NCBI RefSeq assembly: GCF_039749495.1
Contig: NZ_JBDLLU010000008.1
Span: 25,281-89,280 of the forward strand
DNA: 64,000 nt
Direction of reading: 5' to 3'
DNA from: Dehalogenimonas sp. THU2
GTDB lineage: Bacteria > Chloroflexota > Dehalococcoidia > Dehalococcoidales > Dehalococcoidaceae
Part shown: positions 26,836 through 35,506 of the stretch, piece by piece
How positions within the stretch are numbered: the first letter of the stretch is position 1
Layout: every line of letters begins with the position of its first letter
Position numbers and translations under genes: made by a program
Notes under the pieces: generated by a model
What the model saw: only the letters and a program-made list of their open reading frames with translations
What the model was told of the DNA's origin: nothing
Databases searched by the model: none

Positions 26836-27573
26836 TTACGGTTGCTGGAAACATTCACAATCGGTTGATCGAGCAATTGGTGATGAGGGTTCCTCTGCAC
26901 GAGATTCGTTTAGAAACCATTTGCTAATCACCAATTTGTGATCTAGATCGTCTTTCACGATTCCAGCCATTTTAAGCGATCTCATAACGTTTGTGACCAT
27001 CACCCGGGAAGCTCCAACAAGAGCCCCAAGATCTTCATGTGTAAGTCTGAAATTCAATTTGGTTCCATCCGGCGTTTCTTGACCGTGCTCCCGGGCCAGT
27101 CTCACGAGGGTCCGGGACAGGCTTGAACGCGTATCGTAGATGGCGACGTCGGCAAATTGCTAAGTAATGCGTCGGATTTTGTCACCCAAGCCTTTGATCA
27201 CTTTCAGAGAGAGTTGACTGTTCTGCGTCAACAGGCTCTCAAAGTCACTCTTATAACAGGCGCACAACCGTGTATCTTCAACAGCGATAGCTCCAAAAGA
27301 ACGTACCGAGTCATCGAACAGCACTTCTTCGCCAAACAATTGATTGGCGGTTAAATATCCGAGGGCGACCTCCCTCCCTACTTCTGAGGTCTTTATCAGT
27401 CTGACCCGACCCTTGGTGATCAGAAAAATCGAGTTTGCCGGTTCTCCTTCGAAAAACAAATATTCGTTCTTAAGGTACTCGGGTCGACGAAAAAGCTTTC
27501 GAATATCTTTTCGTTCCTTTTCGGACAGAGAGTCAAAGAGCCACAGATCTGCCATGCAATTTAGGTATGTCAC
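26836..27573 (-). pseudogene. Crp/Fnr-family regulator interrupted by an in-frame TAG
   Basis: One continuous 246-codon frame is broken only by TAG at 27162-27160. Before it is a cyclic-nucleotide-type sensor domain (LFDSLSEKERKDIRKLFRRP, GRVRLIKTSEVGREVALGYL, QLFGEEVLFDD). After it come the dimerisation helix (QFADVAIYDTRSSLSRTLVRL) and the winged helix HEDLGALVGASRVMVTNVMR. Lengths on both sides match an intact Crp/Fnr protein. The simplest reading is a recent CAG-to-TAG nonsense mutation; read-through is possible but unsupported. Confidence 0.8.
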
Positions 27574-27692
27574 GGTCCTCCTCCAAACGCTCGGAGGTAT
27601 TTTACAACAATCTTTACGACTACCTTTGTAAAATATTATACCGACTAAGCATCCATTTGATGCCAGAATAGGGAAAATTGGGAGGTCGGTTC

Positions 27693-27860
27693 ATGGCAAC
27701 CTGGTTAAGTATTTTCATCTTGGCGGCTGGTATATGTGGTTTCATGTTGAAAACGGCTAATAACCCCTTTAAAGGATTTATCACAATCAAGTTGTTTTGG
27801 GTTCATCTCCTACTGGGGCTTTCAGCTATGGTTTTAGCTTTACTGACATTATTTGGATAG
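27693..27860 (+). CDS. Small two-helix membrane protein
   Basis: A 55-residue protein with two hydrophobic segments (LSIFILAAGICGFML and LFWVHLLLGLSAMVLALLTLF) joined by a short basic loop. GGAGG at 27681-27685 sits seven bases before the ATG at 27693. It precedes the PNPOx-like gene by about 50 nt. Its size resembles small membrane anchors, but it has neither the third helix nor the motif expected of RdhB. Function unknown. Confidence 0.55.
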   Translation: MATWLSIFILAAGICGFMLKTANNPFKGFITIKLFWVHLLLGLSAMVLALLTLFG

Positions 27861-27911
27861 TCGGTTTTGGTAGGTACACGTAAAGTCAAAAATAAATAGG
27901 AGGAACGCTAA

Positions 27912-28331
27912 ATGGCGACAATGCCCAAAGAAGTAATCGATCTATTCCAGGATCCCGCGGTACCCAAGATGGTCGCAACAATCAGCCGTGATGGCGAACT
28001 CAATGTCACTCCCAAAACCAGTATGACCGCGGTGGATGCGGAAACCCTGGCTTTTGCCGACCTATATGGCTTGACGACAAGGACTTTCAAAAATCTTCGG
28101 GATACCAAAAAGGTGGCCATTGTGGCTATGAAAATCCCGCTTGCACCTCCTTTTACTACGATCCAAGTCAAAGGGACTTTTCAGAAGTATGAAACTTCAG
28201 GCCCGCTGTTTGAAAAGTTTGCCGAAGGCCTGAAGAAGGCGATGGGGGTGGATATTACCGGGATCGGTATTGTCCAAGTGGAATCGATTTTCTCTCAAGC
28301 CCCCCAGGACAAAGGTAAAAAACTAGCGTAA
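27912..28331 (+). CDS. PNPOx-like flavin-binding protein (copy 1)
   Basis: A 139-residue split-barrel protein of the pyridoxamine 5'-phosphate oxidase-like family. It has an N-terminal helix (PKEVIDLFQDPAVPKMVATI), an SRDGELNVTPKTSM strand pair that contacts flavin phosphate, ADLYGLTTRTFKNL, and a C-terminal VESIFSQAPQDKGKK. Such proteins bind FMN, F420 or heme and act as reductases. It is nearly identical in its first 38 residues to the gene at 32334-32753, and is followed by ribBA, which makes flavin precursors. Confidence 0.78.
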   Translation: MATMPKEVIDLFQDPAVPKMVATISRDGELNVTPKTSMTAVDAETLAFADLYGLTTRTFKNLRDTKKVAIVAMKIPLAPPFTTIQVKGTFQKYETSGPLFEKFAEGLKKAMGVDITGIGIVQVESIFSQAPQDKGKKLA

Positions 28332-28438
28332 TTCGGATTAGATGCGAACACAAGGCCTTGTATTAATAAAAGTGCCACCACAAATAAGGGAAGAAGTCAA
28401 CACTGCCCCCCATCTATTAGTCGGTCGAAGGAATTGGA

Positions 28439-29647
28439 ATGTTTGATGCAGATAATCTAAACAAGGCAATAGATGATTTTCGCCAAGGCAAGTTTGTAAT
28501 GATAGTTGATGATGATCGCCGTGAAAACGAGGGTGATCTGGCGATAGCCGCAGAGGCGATTACACCTGAAGCCATCAACTTTATGGCTAAAAATGCACGC
28601 GGTCTAATTTGTGTCTCCATGGATCCGGATCGTTTGGAAAAGCTTAATCTTCCGCTGATGGTTCATGAAAACACGTCTCAACATTCTACTGCTTTTACAG
28701 TTTCAGTGGAGGCTCGTTTTGGCGTTTCAACCGGAATTTCTGCAGCCGATAGGGCCGCAACGGTGAAGGTGTTGATCGATCCCGCAACTCAACCAAATGA
28801 TTTGGTGAAACCAGGGCATATTTTCCCGTTAAAAGCTTTGAAAGGAGGAGTCTTAAAGAGGGCTGGACACACTGAAGCTTCGGTAGATTTGGCGAGGTTA
28901 TCAGGATTGTGTCCAGCCGCAGTAATCTGCGAGATTATGAACCCTGATGGATCTATGGCCCGTCTTCCCCAACTCGAAGCCCTAGCTAAGGAATGGGGCT
29001 TCACTATGATTAGTGTTGCCGAACTGATTGCGTATCGTCGAAGGACCGAACATCTAGTTCACCGAGTTGCAGAAACCAAAATGCCGACCCGCTATGGGGT
29101 ATTTCAAGCGATAGCTTATCGTAGTGAAGTTGAAAGCGGCGAACACGTTGCCTTAGTGAAGGGCAAGATCGATGGAGATGAGCCTGTTTTAGTCCGGGTG
29201 CACAGCGAATGTCTTACCGGAGAAGTATTTGGTAGCCTGAGGTGCGATTGCGGTGAACAGCTGGACATGGCCATGAAAGCGATTATCAACGAAGGTTCTG
29301 GGGTGCTACTATATATGCGTCAGGAAGGTAGAGGCATCGGTTTCCATAACAAATTGCGAGCTTATTCTTTGCAAGACCAAGGACTGGATACGGTCGAAGC
29401 AAATCACGAGTTAGGTTTTAAAGATGACCTTCGTGATTATGGAATTGGCGCTCAAATCTTATCCGATTTAAGATTGACTCGTATCAAATTGTTGACCAAT
29501 AATCCGCGGAAAGTGGTCGGACTTGAAGGATATGGCTTAACAATAACAGAAGTATTGAATATCCAAACGACTCCCAATTCTCATAACTATAGCTACCTCG
29601 GTGCCAAGAAAAACAAACTTGGGCATCATCTCGAATTGGGGTATTGA
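28439..29647 (+). CDS. ribBA: Bifunctional 3,4-dihydroxy-2-butanone 4-phosphate synthase / GTP cyclohydrolase II
   Basis: A 402-residue fusion for riboflavin synthesis. RibB half: [20 protein letters not shown] with the acidic metal site, then [17 protein letters not shown]. RibA half: [20 protein letters not shown] with the zinc cysteines, then [20 protein letters not shown] and [16 protein letters not shown]. It catalyses the two entry steps from ribulose 5-phosphate and GTP. Its AT-rich composition and place inside the accessory island suggest an extra, transferred copy. It sits after a flavin-binding protein and has no visible FMN riboswitch. Confidence 0.93.
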   Translation: MFDADNLNKAIDDFRQGKFVMIVDDDRRENEGDLAIAAEAITPEAINFMAKNARGLICVSMDPDRLEKLNLPLMVHENTSQHSTAFTVSVEARFGVSTGISAADRAATVKVLIDPATQPNDLVKPGHIFPLKALKGGVLKRAGHTEASVDLARLSGLCPAAVICEIMNPDGSMARLPQLEALAKEWGFTMISVAELIAYRRRTEHLVHRVAETKMPTRYGVFQAIAYRSEVESGEHVALVKGKIDGDEPVLVRVHSECLTGEVFGSLRCDCGEQLDMAMKAIINEGSGVLLYMRQEGRGIGFHNKLRAYSLQDQGLDTVEANHELGFKDDLRDYGIGAQILSDLRLTRIKLLTNNPRKVVGLEGYGLTITEVLNIQTTPNSHNYSYLGAKKNKLGHHLELGY

Positions 29648-29701
29648 AGAAGATGCGGTCAAAATGATAGCCCGGTTAAAGAGTTCGAGCCGGGAGTTGA
29701 C

Positions 29702-29827
29702 ATGACTGTACGGAGGGGCACTTTCGTTGGCAAGATTCAAAAACGGCCACTAGCAGCTTCGGATCGGTGCTTTGAATCGATCAAAAAGGGGATGGATAGG
29801 GCGATTCATGCTAATACTCGAACTGGT
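29702..29827 (+). pseudogene. Short open frame interrupted by the IS21-type remnant
   Basis: From ATG 29702 a frame runs MTVRRGTFVGKIQKRPLAAS into the IS element. If the IS and one target copy are removed in thought, the frame continues from 30275 (AYFESGRPT) to a stop. I do not recognise the product. It is recorded because it shows the IS entered a readable frame. Confidence 0.25.
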
Positions 29828-30269
29828 TGCGGATTTCGCTGAAATCGGCCACCGATTTCGGTCCAAATCGGCCACCGTCACGGTGAATTCGGCCACCCCT
29901 GAGACGTGACCTTTTAGGGAGAGCGGTGTCGGGTTGGGGTCAGTTTAGCTTAGCCTCATTCTATCCGCAAGCTCCTCCTTCTTCCCACCAGGTTCTTGGG
30001 TATTCGCCTCTCTTTTCCGCCGCATGGAATCGCCCTTGAGGGTGAGGCGGTAGGCTTGTGCAGCAGACGATCACAGATGGCGTCGGCCATGGTCGGGTCG
30101 CCAATCGCCGGATGCCAATCCGGGATGGGGCACTGGCTGGCCACCACGGTGGTGCCGGCGTCGCTTACCCTTTAGGGATGGCCGATTTGGTCCGACAGGG
30201 TGGCCGGTTTACTCCGACAGGGTGGCCAATTTGCTCCGAGACGGCGGCCGATTTAATCCGAAATACGCA
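29828..30269 (-). mobile_element. Internally deleted IS21-family element with target duplication
   Basis: The element is 442 bp. The ends are inverted relatives: the left starts TGCGGATTTCGCTGAAATCG, and the reverse complement of the right starts TGCGTATTTCGGATTAAATC. Both carry several CGGCCACC-type repeats with 20-30 bp period, the multi-repeat ends seen in IS21 elements. Direct repeats CTGGT flank it (29823-29827 and 30270-30274). Only the 3' end of istB remains inside; istA and most of istB are gone. Confidence 0.8.
29945..30172 (-). pseudogene. istB C-terminal remnant
   Basis: Minus-strand reading gives TTVVASQCPIPDWHPAIGDP and TMADAICDRLLH, the C-terminal signature of IstB, the AAA+ helper ATPase of IS21 transposases. 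A one-base deletion after LLH shifts the frame; with the base restored it would read NAYRLTLKGDSMRRK and continue to a stop at 29945. The first three quarters of the gene are absent. Confidence 0.75.
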
Positions 30270-30274
30270 CTGGT

Positions 30275-31039
30275 GCCTATTTTGAGTCAGGTCGTCCAAC
30301 GTAATCGATTCAAGGATGCTTTTTGTGATATGTCCAACCTTATTCCAGATTCACGAATCGTGCAGTATTTGCCTCTCCAGGAGTCCCGCGGGTCTTGTGC
30401 GAAGTCAGTAGGTGATATAGACCCTTCAGTAGCCGCCACGATATCGGAAAGCGTTATCTCTGAGGGGGGCGTGTCAATAGAAAACCACCCTTGACGCCGC
30501 GAACACTCTTTACTAATTGGGCAATGCGCAGAGGTACCAATAGCTGAACCAGGTATTGCTCCGAGATTCGATTCCTTCTAGCAAGATCTTGGCAAGTGAT
30601 GGGCCTTGGCTAAAATGGACTGCCAGATCAATAACGACCTGCAAGGAATGGTGCCCTCGTACAGAAATCTTCAATCGCGTCTCCATGTTCTGTGATTGAA
30701 GTAAAGCAAAACCAGTTTAAAATATTATTAGATGAAGTTGTTGTCGTCAAAGCTCTTTTGGTAACCTATTACCATGTTCACTCTGGGCGTAGTCTGTTCA
30801 ATAGATGTTCAGCCTATCTACAAGCATCACGTAAGAAGTCCGATTCACACTATGAAAAGCCGAGCAGTTAGGGCGATACGTCAAGGCCAGACAGAAGAAA
30901 AATTCACCGCCGGAAGAGCGTACTAGATCGACCGTGAAATCTAATCAATGTGTTCCTTTCGTGGCGTGGTCAGCATCATTGCTTAGATTTGGTCGCTCCT
31001 ACTCTCCGTCAAAGGTTTAATGATTCCATTCCAAGTTTT
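30275..31039. other. Gene-poor stretch after the IS remnant
   Basis: I see no supportable gene in this 765-bp region. Short open frames lack ribosome-binding sites and recognisable motifs. It looks like decayed accessory DNA between the IS remnant and the DUF1638-like gene. Confidence 0.5.
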
Positions 31040-31630
31040 TTAACAGTTCTGGGAATGAGCAGATTTCCTCAATGTCTTTGTCATCACAGTTTTTAAATTC
31101 GAGAGAGAGGCTGGATAAATCTCGATAGGCACTCCGGTGTAGTCAAAAAATCCTAACATCGAGTCTTCATCTATCGGGCATACCCCGGTGTCAAGAAGCA
31201 ATATCCTGTCATACCTACCAAAGTTGATTCGGGCATCGATATCATCCCAATGAAGCCCTTCTTTAAAGATATGTTCCCAATGTTTAATCCAACCGGGCGT
31301 AACAAAGAAAGTCTTTTGTTCTTTCTCCAACTCATTCCTTCTCATTTTTCCAAGAATAATCTCTATACAATCAGGTTCTGAGGGAATGATCAAGTTATGA
31401 CGATCTATCCATTCGGGAAAACAAGGATGACAACGAGAACCATATATTAAGGGTATTGGACCATTGGTTTTTCGGTTAAAGATGCCATTAAAAAGTTGCT
31501 TCATCTTTTCCGGATTGACATGTAAGTTAGGTTGAAAATAAACAGGTTCAATTTTAAGTTTGTAATCGACAACAATTTTATTAATTTCATCCGTGAGAAT
31601 GCCACAACAGATTAGTTCTCTAATATTCAC
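31040..31630 (-). CDS. DUF1638-like protein
   Basis: A 196-residue cytosolic protein starting MNIRELICCGILTDEINKIV. It has PLIYGSRCHPCFPEW, FVTPGWIKHWEHIF, DRILLLDTGVCPIDEDSMLG and FFDYTGVPIEIYPASLSNLK, which match the layout of DUF1638 proteins. Those often sit next to corrinoid-dependent methyltransferase genes, and the conserved Cys residues could bind metal or corrinoid. Here a MerR regulator lies upstream on the same strand. The call is from memory of the family, so moderate. Confidence 0.6.
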   Translation of the reverse strand: MNIRELICCGILTDEINKIVVDYKLKIEPVYFQPNLHVNPEKMKQLFNGIFNRKTNGPIPLIYGSRCHPCFPEWIDRHNLIIPSEPDCIEIILGKMRRNELEKEQKTFFVTPGWIKHWEHIFKEGLHWDDIDARINFGRYDRILLLDTGVCPIDEDSMLGFFDYTGVPIEIYPASLSNLKTVMTKTLRKSAHSQNC

Positions 31631-31750
31631 TTTGTTGTCCTTGCAGGGCGATTGTATCAGGGAATAAGCCCATCCTGTGCATTGATAAGATTAAAACCAA
31701 GGTCTTTTGAGTATTAACCACCTTCTCGAGAATAAGAAAGAGTTTCATTA

Positions 31751-32197
31751 TCACAGGATAAATACACACTGTGGGCAGTCCTGACAACTCGGACGGTCGC
31801 ATTTTAGGCATGTCAATACAGATTCAAAAGCAGTGGTGTTATGTTTCTTCAAATCATTGAGAATTGATTGTTGTTCGTCGATCTTTTTGTTAGTAAGCTT
31901 TAGTGCCTTGAGAGACCGCTCAAGTATCTCCGCTTTGGTGCCGGGGGCCGGTACATTCAAACCCAACACGGCTTTGATGTCATCGACGCTCATGTCCAGG
32001 CGTCGGAGCGTATTGATAAAACGCAATCTGACGATATCGCGTTTGTTATACAGTCGTAGCCCGTTGGGCGTAACCGCTGTTGGTTCTAGTAAGTCTTCTT
32101 CCTCATAATATCGTACAGTCCGAAGGCTTACTCCAACTTCCTTAGCAACATCACCGATTTGGAATACCATCCCTGGTTTGTTAGATTCGCCATTCAT
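31751..32197 (-). CDS. MerR-family regulator with Cys-rich C-terminus
   Basis: A 148-residue protein. The N-terminal winged helix is typical MerR (FQIGDVAKEVGVSLRTVRYY, PNGLRLYNKRDIVRLRFINT) and is followed by a dimerisation coiled coil. The C-terminus CLKCDRPSCQDCPQCVFIL contains five cysteines, able to bind metal or a cluster. It is divergent from the second PNPOx-like gene, whose promoter lies in the shared intergenic region, the standard layout for MerR control of a neighbour. The inducer is unknown. Confidence 0.85.
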   Translation of the reverse strand: MNGESNKPGMVFQIGDVAKEVGVSLRTVRYYEEEDLLEPTAVTPNGLRLYNKRDIVRLRFINTLRRLDMSVDDIKAVLGLNVPAPGTKAEILERSLKALKLTNKKIDEQQSILNDLKKHNTTAFESVLTCLKCDRPSCQDCPQCVFIL

Positions 32198-32264
32198 GGT
32201 CTTATTTTATCATATACCGCCCATTCAAGGCAATGATGTAAGGGAATCATATTTTCCTAAGGTC

Positions 32265-32293
32265 TTGACAATGACGTAACGTAAGCCTATAAT
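32265..32293 (+). promoter_or_regulatory. Promoter of the second PNPOx-like gene
   Basis: TTGACA (32265-32270) and TATAAT (32288-32293) are spaced by 17 bp, with ACGTAACGT inside the spacer. Both boxes are consensus, and the spacing is shorter than the 19-20 bp usual for MerR-activated promoters, so MerR may repress here or act elsewhere. Confidence 0.7.
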
Positions 32294-32333
32294 CCTGCAC
32301 AACCCTACGGGGAATATGTATTGGAGGACGAGT

Positions 32334-32753
32334 ATGGCGACACTGCCCAAAGAAGTAATCGACCTGTTCCAGGATCCCGCAGTACCTAAAATGGTTGCAA
32401 CCATCAGCCGGGGTGGTGAACTCAATGTTACTCCCAAGACGAGTATGCAGGTGGTTAATTCCGGTACATTAGCATTTGCTGATCTCTATGGCCTGACAAC
32501 AAGGACCTTCAAGAATCTACAGGACACGAAAAAAGTAGCTATTGTCGCTATGAAAGTGCCCGTCGCTCCCCCATTTACAACTTACCAAGTGAAAGGGACA
32601 TTTCTGAAATATGAAACCTCGGGGCCTCTTTACGATAACTTCGCAAAAGCCTTAAAGGATGCGATGGGCGTTGACATCACAGGAGTTGGAACGATTCATG
32701 TTGACGCTGTCTATTCCCAGGCGCCCCAGGACAAAGGTAAAAAAATAGCGTAA
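32334..32753 (+). CDS. PNPOx-like flavin-binding protein (copy 2)
   Basis: A 139-residue paralog of the gene at 27912-28331, with the same length, the same PKEVIDLFQDPAVPKMVATI start and the same QAPQDKGKK end. Differences are mostly conservative. ATG 32334 follows GGAGGACGAGT; the longer frame upstream is ignored. It is divergent from the MerR gene and upstream of a degenerate receiver protein by 15 nt, so those two are probably cotranscribed. Confidence 0.8.
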   Translation: MATLPKEVIDLFQDPAVPKMVATISRGGELNVTPKTSMQVVNSGTLAFADLYGLTTRTFKNLQDTKKVAIVAMKVPVAPPFTTYQVKGTFLKYETSGPLYDNFAKALKDAMGVDITGVGTIHVDAVYSQAPQDKGKKIA

Positions 32754-32768
32754 CACCCCGGAGCATTC

Positions 32769-33248
32769 ATGAATCATATACGATTCTTGGTCCTCACTAG
32801 GGATCATAATGTCATCGACACGATATCCCTGGCCTTCCATGTCGGATGGCCAGGGATAGAGGTGGTTGCCAGTGAGGACACCCGAGCTATCTCTATATAT
32901 AAAAAAATCCGCCCTGCGGTCGTAGCAATCGGTCTTGACCTGCCGAATGCTCAAGGTTTTAAGCTCATAAGAGCATTACGAGATTTGTCCGACGTGCCCA
33001 TAATTTCTTTGTCCAGCCAATATGTTGATGCTGATTTAGTTCGAGCTGTCTGGTCCGATTCAGATGGGGATTTGTTAAAACCGGTTGGGATGTTTGGGAT
33101 CATCGCCAAAGTGTGGTCTTTGTTGAAGCGACGTTCAATCGGATTTGACCAAGAGTTGTCAAGTGAAAATTCCGGACCTTCGATAATTCAACACTCCTTC
33201 CCCCAGAGACGAGTCGAACGCATAAAGGACTTAATCGCCGCATCTTAA
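32769..33248 (+). CDS. Degenerate receiver-domain protein
   Basis: A 159-residue protein aligning by eye with the response regulator at 48690 (WPGIEVVASEDTRAISIYKK against WPTIEIIPARLAGRGLQLIE). Where that protein has LVILDLGLPD, this one has VVAIGLDLPN, so the phospho-acceptor Asp is replaced by Gly. The Lys of the LKP motif (DLLKPVGMF) is kept. There is no DNA-binding output domain, only a 40-residue tail. It may be a phosphorylation-independent decoy or a gene in decay. Confidence 0.65.
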   Translation: MNHIRFLVLTRDHNVIDTISLAFHVGWPGIEVVASEDTRAISIYKKIRPAVVAIGLDLPNAQGFKLIRALRDLSDVPIISLSSQYVDADLVRAVWSDSDGDLLKPVGMFGIIAKVWSLLKRRSIGFDQELSSENSGPSIIQHSFPQRRVERIKDLIAAS

Positions 33249-33363
33249 GTGGGTCCATACGAAATGTTGAACTCGCCCGCTTCTGGCTACTTCGTCCGGT
33301 TACAGAAACAAATAAGTATAATTCTCTTGAACTTGGCCTACCACTAGAATAGAATCTCCGTAA

Positions 33364-34728
33364 ATGGTAATTGACCTCCAGGAAAATCAAACTCCTTCCC
33401 CTAATAAATCTATGACATACAAGCCGACGGATAAATTTCCAGTGAATCCGCGTATGAAAAACTGTGGGCCAAATCGTACACCCAAACTTAAGTTGGTGCT
33501 TCGAAACCACATCCTTGCGCTCATCAACAAGGCTACCGACGTTAAATCTCTTTTGAACAATTTGGTGCTTGAAATCAAGGACATCACCGGGTGCTCTGTG
33601 AGCGCGATAAGATTAGTGGACGAAAGAGGGAGTATACCCTATCGTGCCTATAGCGGATTTGCGAACGGATTTTTTGAGTTCGAGAACGCTCTATCGATCA
33701 TTTCAGACAAATGCATGTGCATCAACGTAATAACGGGAACGACAGATCCGAAGCTCCCATATTACACACCATCCGGATCCTTTTACATCAATGCCACGAC
33801 GGCCTTTCTTTCATCGGTTGCAGATGACGAAAAAGGAGTTACTCGTAACGCTTGCAGTGCTTTTGGTTATGAATCGGTAGCGCTAATACCGATAAAGTCT
33901 GGTACCAAAATTATTGGTTTAATACACATTGCCGATCACAACGAGAACATGGTTCCTTTGAGTGTTGTAAACCAATTGGAAACCCTAACGTATGACGTTG
34001 GGATTGCTATCGAAAGGCTCGTGGAGTATGAGAGAATTCAAAACAGCGAACAATACTATCGCTCTCTTATCGATAAAGTTCCGGCAGGATATTTGGTGCT
34101 AGATGCCGAAGGGTGTGTTTTAGAAGCTAATCTTAATCTACTTGAGATGATCGGATACCTTCGCGAAGATGTGTTAGGTAAAGACTTCATTGACTTTGTT
34201 GCGATAGAGCGGCGAGCGTTATTCCGGGAAGGGTTCAATCGGTTGAACGGGCAAGGAGAAAGTAGCTTCGAATGTGTCTTAATTGCTAGTGATGGATTTC
34301 ATAAGGAAGTTTCTATCGCGGGACACTCTGATGCAACAAACGATAGCGGATCGTGGAAAGTCTATTGCGTTGTCAATGATATTACGCAGCGTAAGAGAGC
34401 TGAGCAGGAGATACGGAACCTTGCGACGCTGCCTCTGATAAATCCGAATCCCATCATTCAGGTCACCCCAGAAGGCGTAATCGTATTTGCTAATATCGCC
34501 GCTAGGCCTTTATTGGAATGCTGGCATACCAGATATGGAAAAACCCTTCCTCCCAGTTGGCAACAGGCGGTTCGTGAAGTGTTTCGAACTGGCACGATGA
34601 AAACTGATGAACTTCAACACCTGGGACATGTATATGATTTAAAACTGTTTCCGGTTCCGGAATTGGGGTTTGTCAACATCTATGGAATTGACATCACTAA
34701 GCGTTATCGCCAATCCAAGCAACAATGA
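33364..34728 (+). CDS. GAF-PAS-PAS sensory protein without a kinase
   Basis: A 454-residue cytosolic protein. It has a GAF domain at residues about 45-220 (NNLVLEIKDITGCSVSAIRL, ALIPIKSGTKIIGLIHIADH), a PAS domain at about 228-350 (YRSLIDKVPAGYLVLDAEGC, DITQRKRAEQEI), and a second PAS-like unit at about 355-450. There is no histidine kinase, cyclase or DNA-binding part, so it is a stand-alone sensor or has lost its output. It is convergent with the two-component pair at 34.8-36.7 kb and may feed it. CMCI cysteines in the GAF could hold a redox group. Confidence 0.75.
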   Translation: MVIDLQENQTPSPNKSMTYKPTDKFPVNPRMKNCGPNRTPKLKLVLRNHILALINKATDVKSLLNNLVLEIKDITGCSVSAIRLVDERGSIPYRAYSGFANGFFEFENALSIISDKCMCINVITGTTDPKLPYYTPSGSFYINATTAFLSSVADDEKGVTRNACSAFGYESVALIPIKSGTKIIGLIHIADHNENMVPLSVVNQLETLTYDVGIAIERLVEYERIQNSEQYYRSLIDKVPAGYLVLDAEGCVLEANLNLLEMIGYLREDVLGKDFIDFVAIERRALFREGFNRLNGQGESSFECVLIASDGFHKEVSIAGHSDATNDSGSWKVYCVVNDITQRKRAEQEIRNLATLPLINPNPIIQVTPEGVIVFANIAARPLLECWHTRYGKTLPPSWQQAVREVFRTGTMKTDELQHLGHVYDLKLFPVPELGFVNIYGIDITKRYRQSKQQ

Positions 34729-34795
34729 TAACGCGTGAGCACGATCATCTTTTTCGATTGGATTCTCTGTGTTAATTGCTGCAAGAGTTTTCAAT

Positions 34796-35506
34796 TCAGT
34801 TGATTCCGTAGTTGTGAGCCAACACTGCGAGTTGAGTCCGATTCGACACTCCCAACTTCTTCATACATCTGTAAACGTACTTTTTTACAGTTGCCGAAGT
34901 GTATTTCAATTGGTTCCCAATGTCTTTATTGCAGTAGCCTTTTGCTAGTAAATGAAACACAAGTCTTTCTTTGTCGGTCAATACTGCACCGAACTTTTCG
35001 TTCACGTATCGATTGTTAATCGTCGGTTCTGTTAATTGCCGGGATATGTTGCCCATTGCCCTGTAAAAGACTCGAGTATCCCATACGCATAAGCCAGAAC
35101 AAATCATTCTGATTGCTGAAGCCAGTACCATCCTCGGGCTTTCCTTCAACACAAATCCGTCTGCTTTTGACTTAATAGCTTCAGTCAGATACAACTCCGA
35201 ATCATACCCCGTCAGAAGCAGGATACCAGTAGATGGATATTCACTCCGAATTTTTTGCGTCAGCGTGAACCCATCCATATCTGATCCACCAAGTTGGATG
35301 TCCAATATAACAATATCGGGTCTTAAATCCCTGACGAGTTCGAATCCACCAGTCGGATCAGAGGCTTGACCCAAGACTTCTATATCCTTTTCCCTTTGGA
35401 GCATCGTCTGCAATCCTTGCCGAACAACTTCATGATCGTCGACTAGGGCGATCGTTATTGTCCGTCCAACTGGCAGCGGCGAATCCTGAAAAGTGTTCTG
35501 ATCCAT
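34796..35506 (-). CDS. NarL/LuxR-type response regulator
   Basis: A 236-residue protein. The receiver domain has acidic residues in ALVDDHEVV, the phospho-Asp in DIVILDIQLGG and the Lys in DGFVLKESPR. A C-terminal LuxR helix-turn-helix follows (LTDKERLVFHLLAKGYCNKD, SATVKKYVYRCMKKLGVSNR). Its start codon overlaps the kinase stop by one base, so they are coupled. In rdh islands such pairs usually control nearby rdhA genes; the target here is unknown. Confidence 0.9.
   Translation of the reverse strand: MDQNTFQDSPLPVGRTITIALVDDHEVVRQGLQTMLQREKDIEVLGQASDPTGGFELVRDLRPDIVILDIQLGGSDMDGFTLTQKIRSEYPSTGILLLTGYDSELYLTEAIKSKADGFVLKESPRMVLASAIRMICSGLCVWDTRVFYRAMGNISRQLTEPTINNRYVNEKFGAVLTDKERLVFHLLAKGYCNKDIGNQLKYTSATVKKYVYRCMKKLGVSNRTQLAVLAHNYGIN

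Noticed and set aside
27160..27162. Pyrrolysine codon
   Set aside because: A single in-frame TAG in a DNA-binding regulator, with no pyl genes in view; a nonsense mutation is simpler.
31620..31811. 63-codon frame between DUF1638-like and MerR genes
   Set aside because: It overlaps both neighbours and lacks a ribosome-binding site and motifs.
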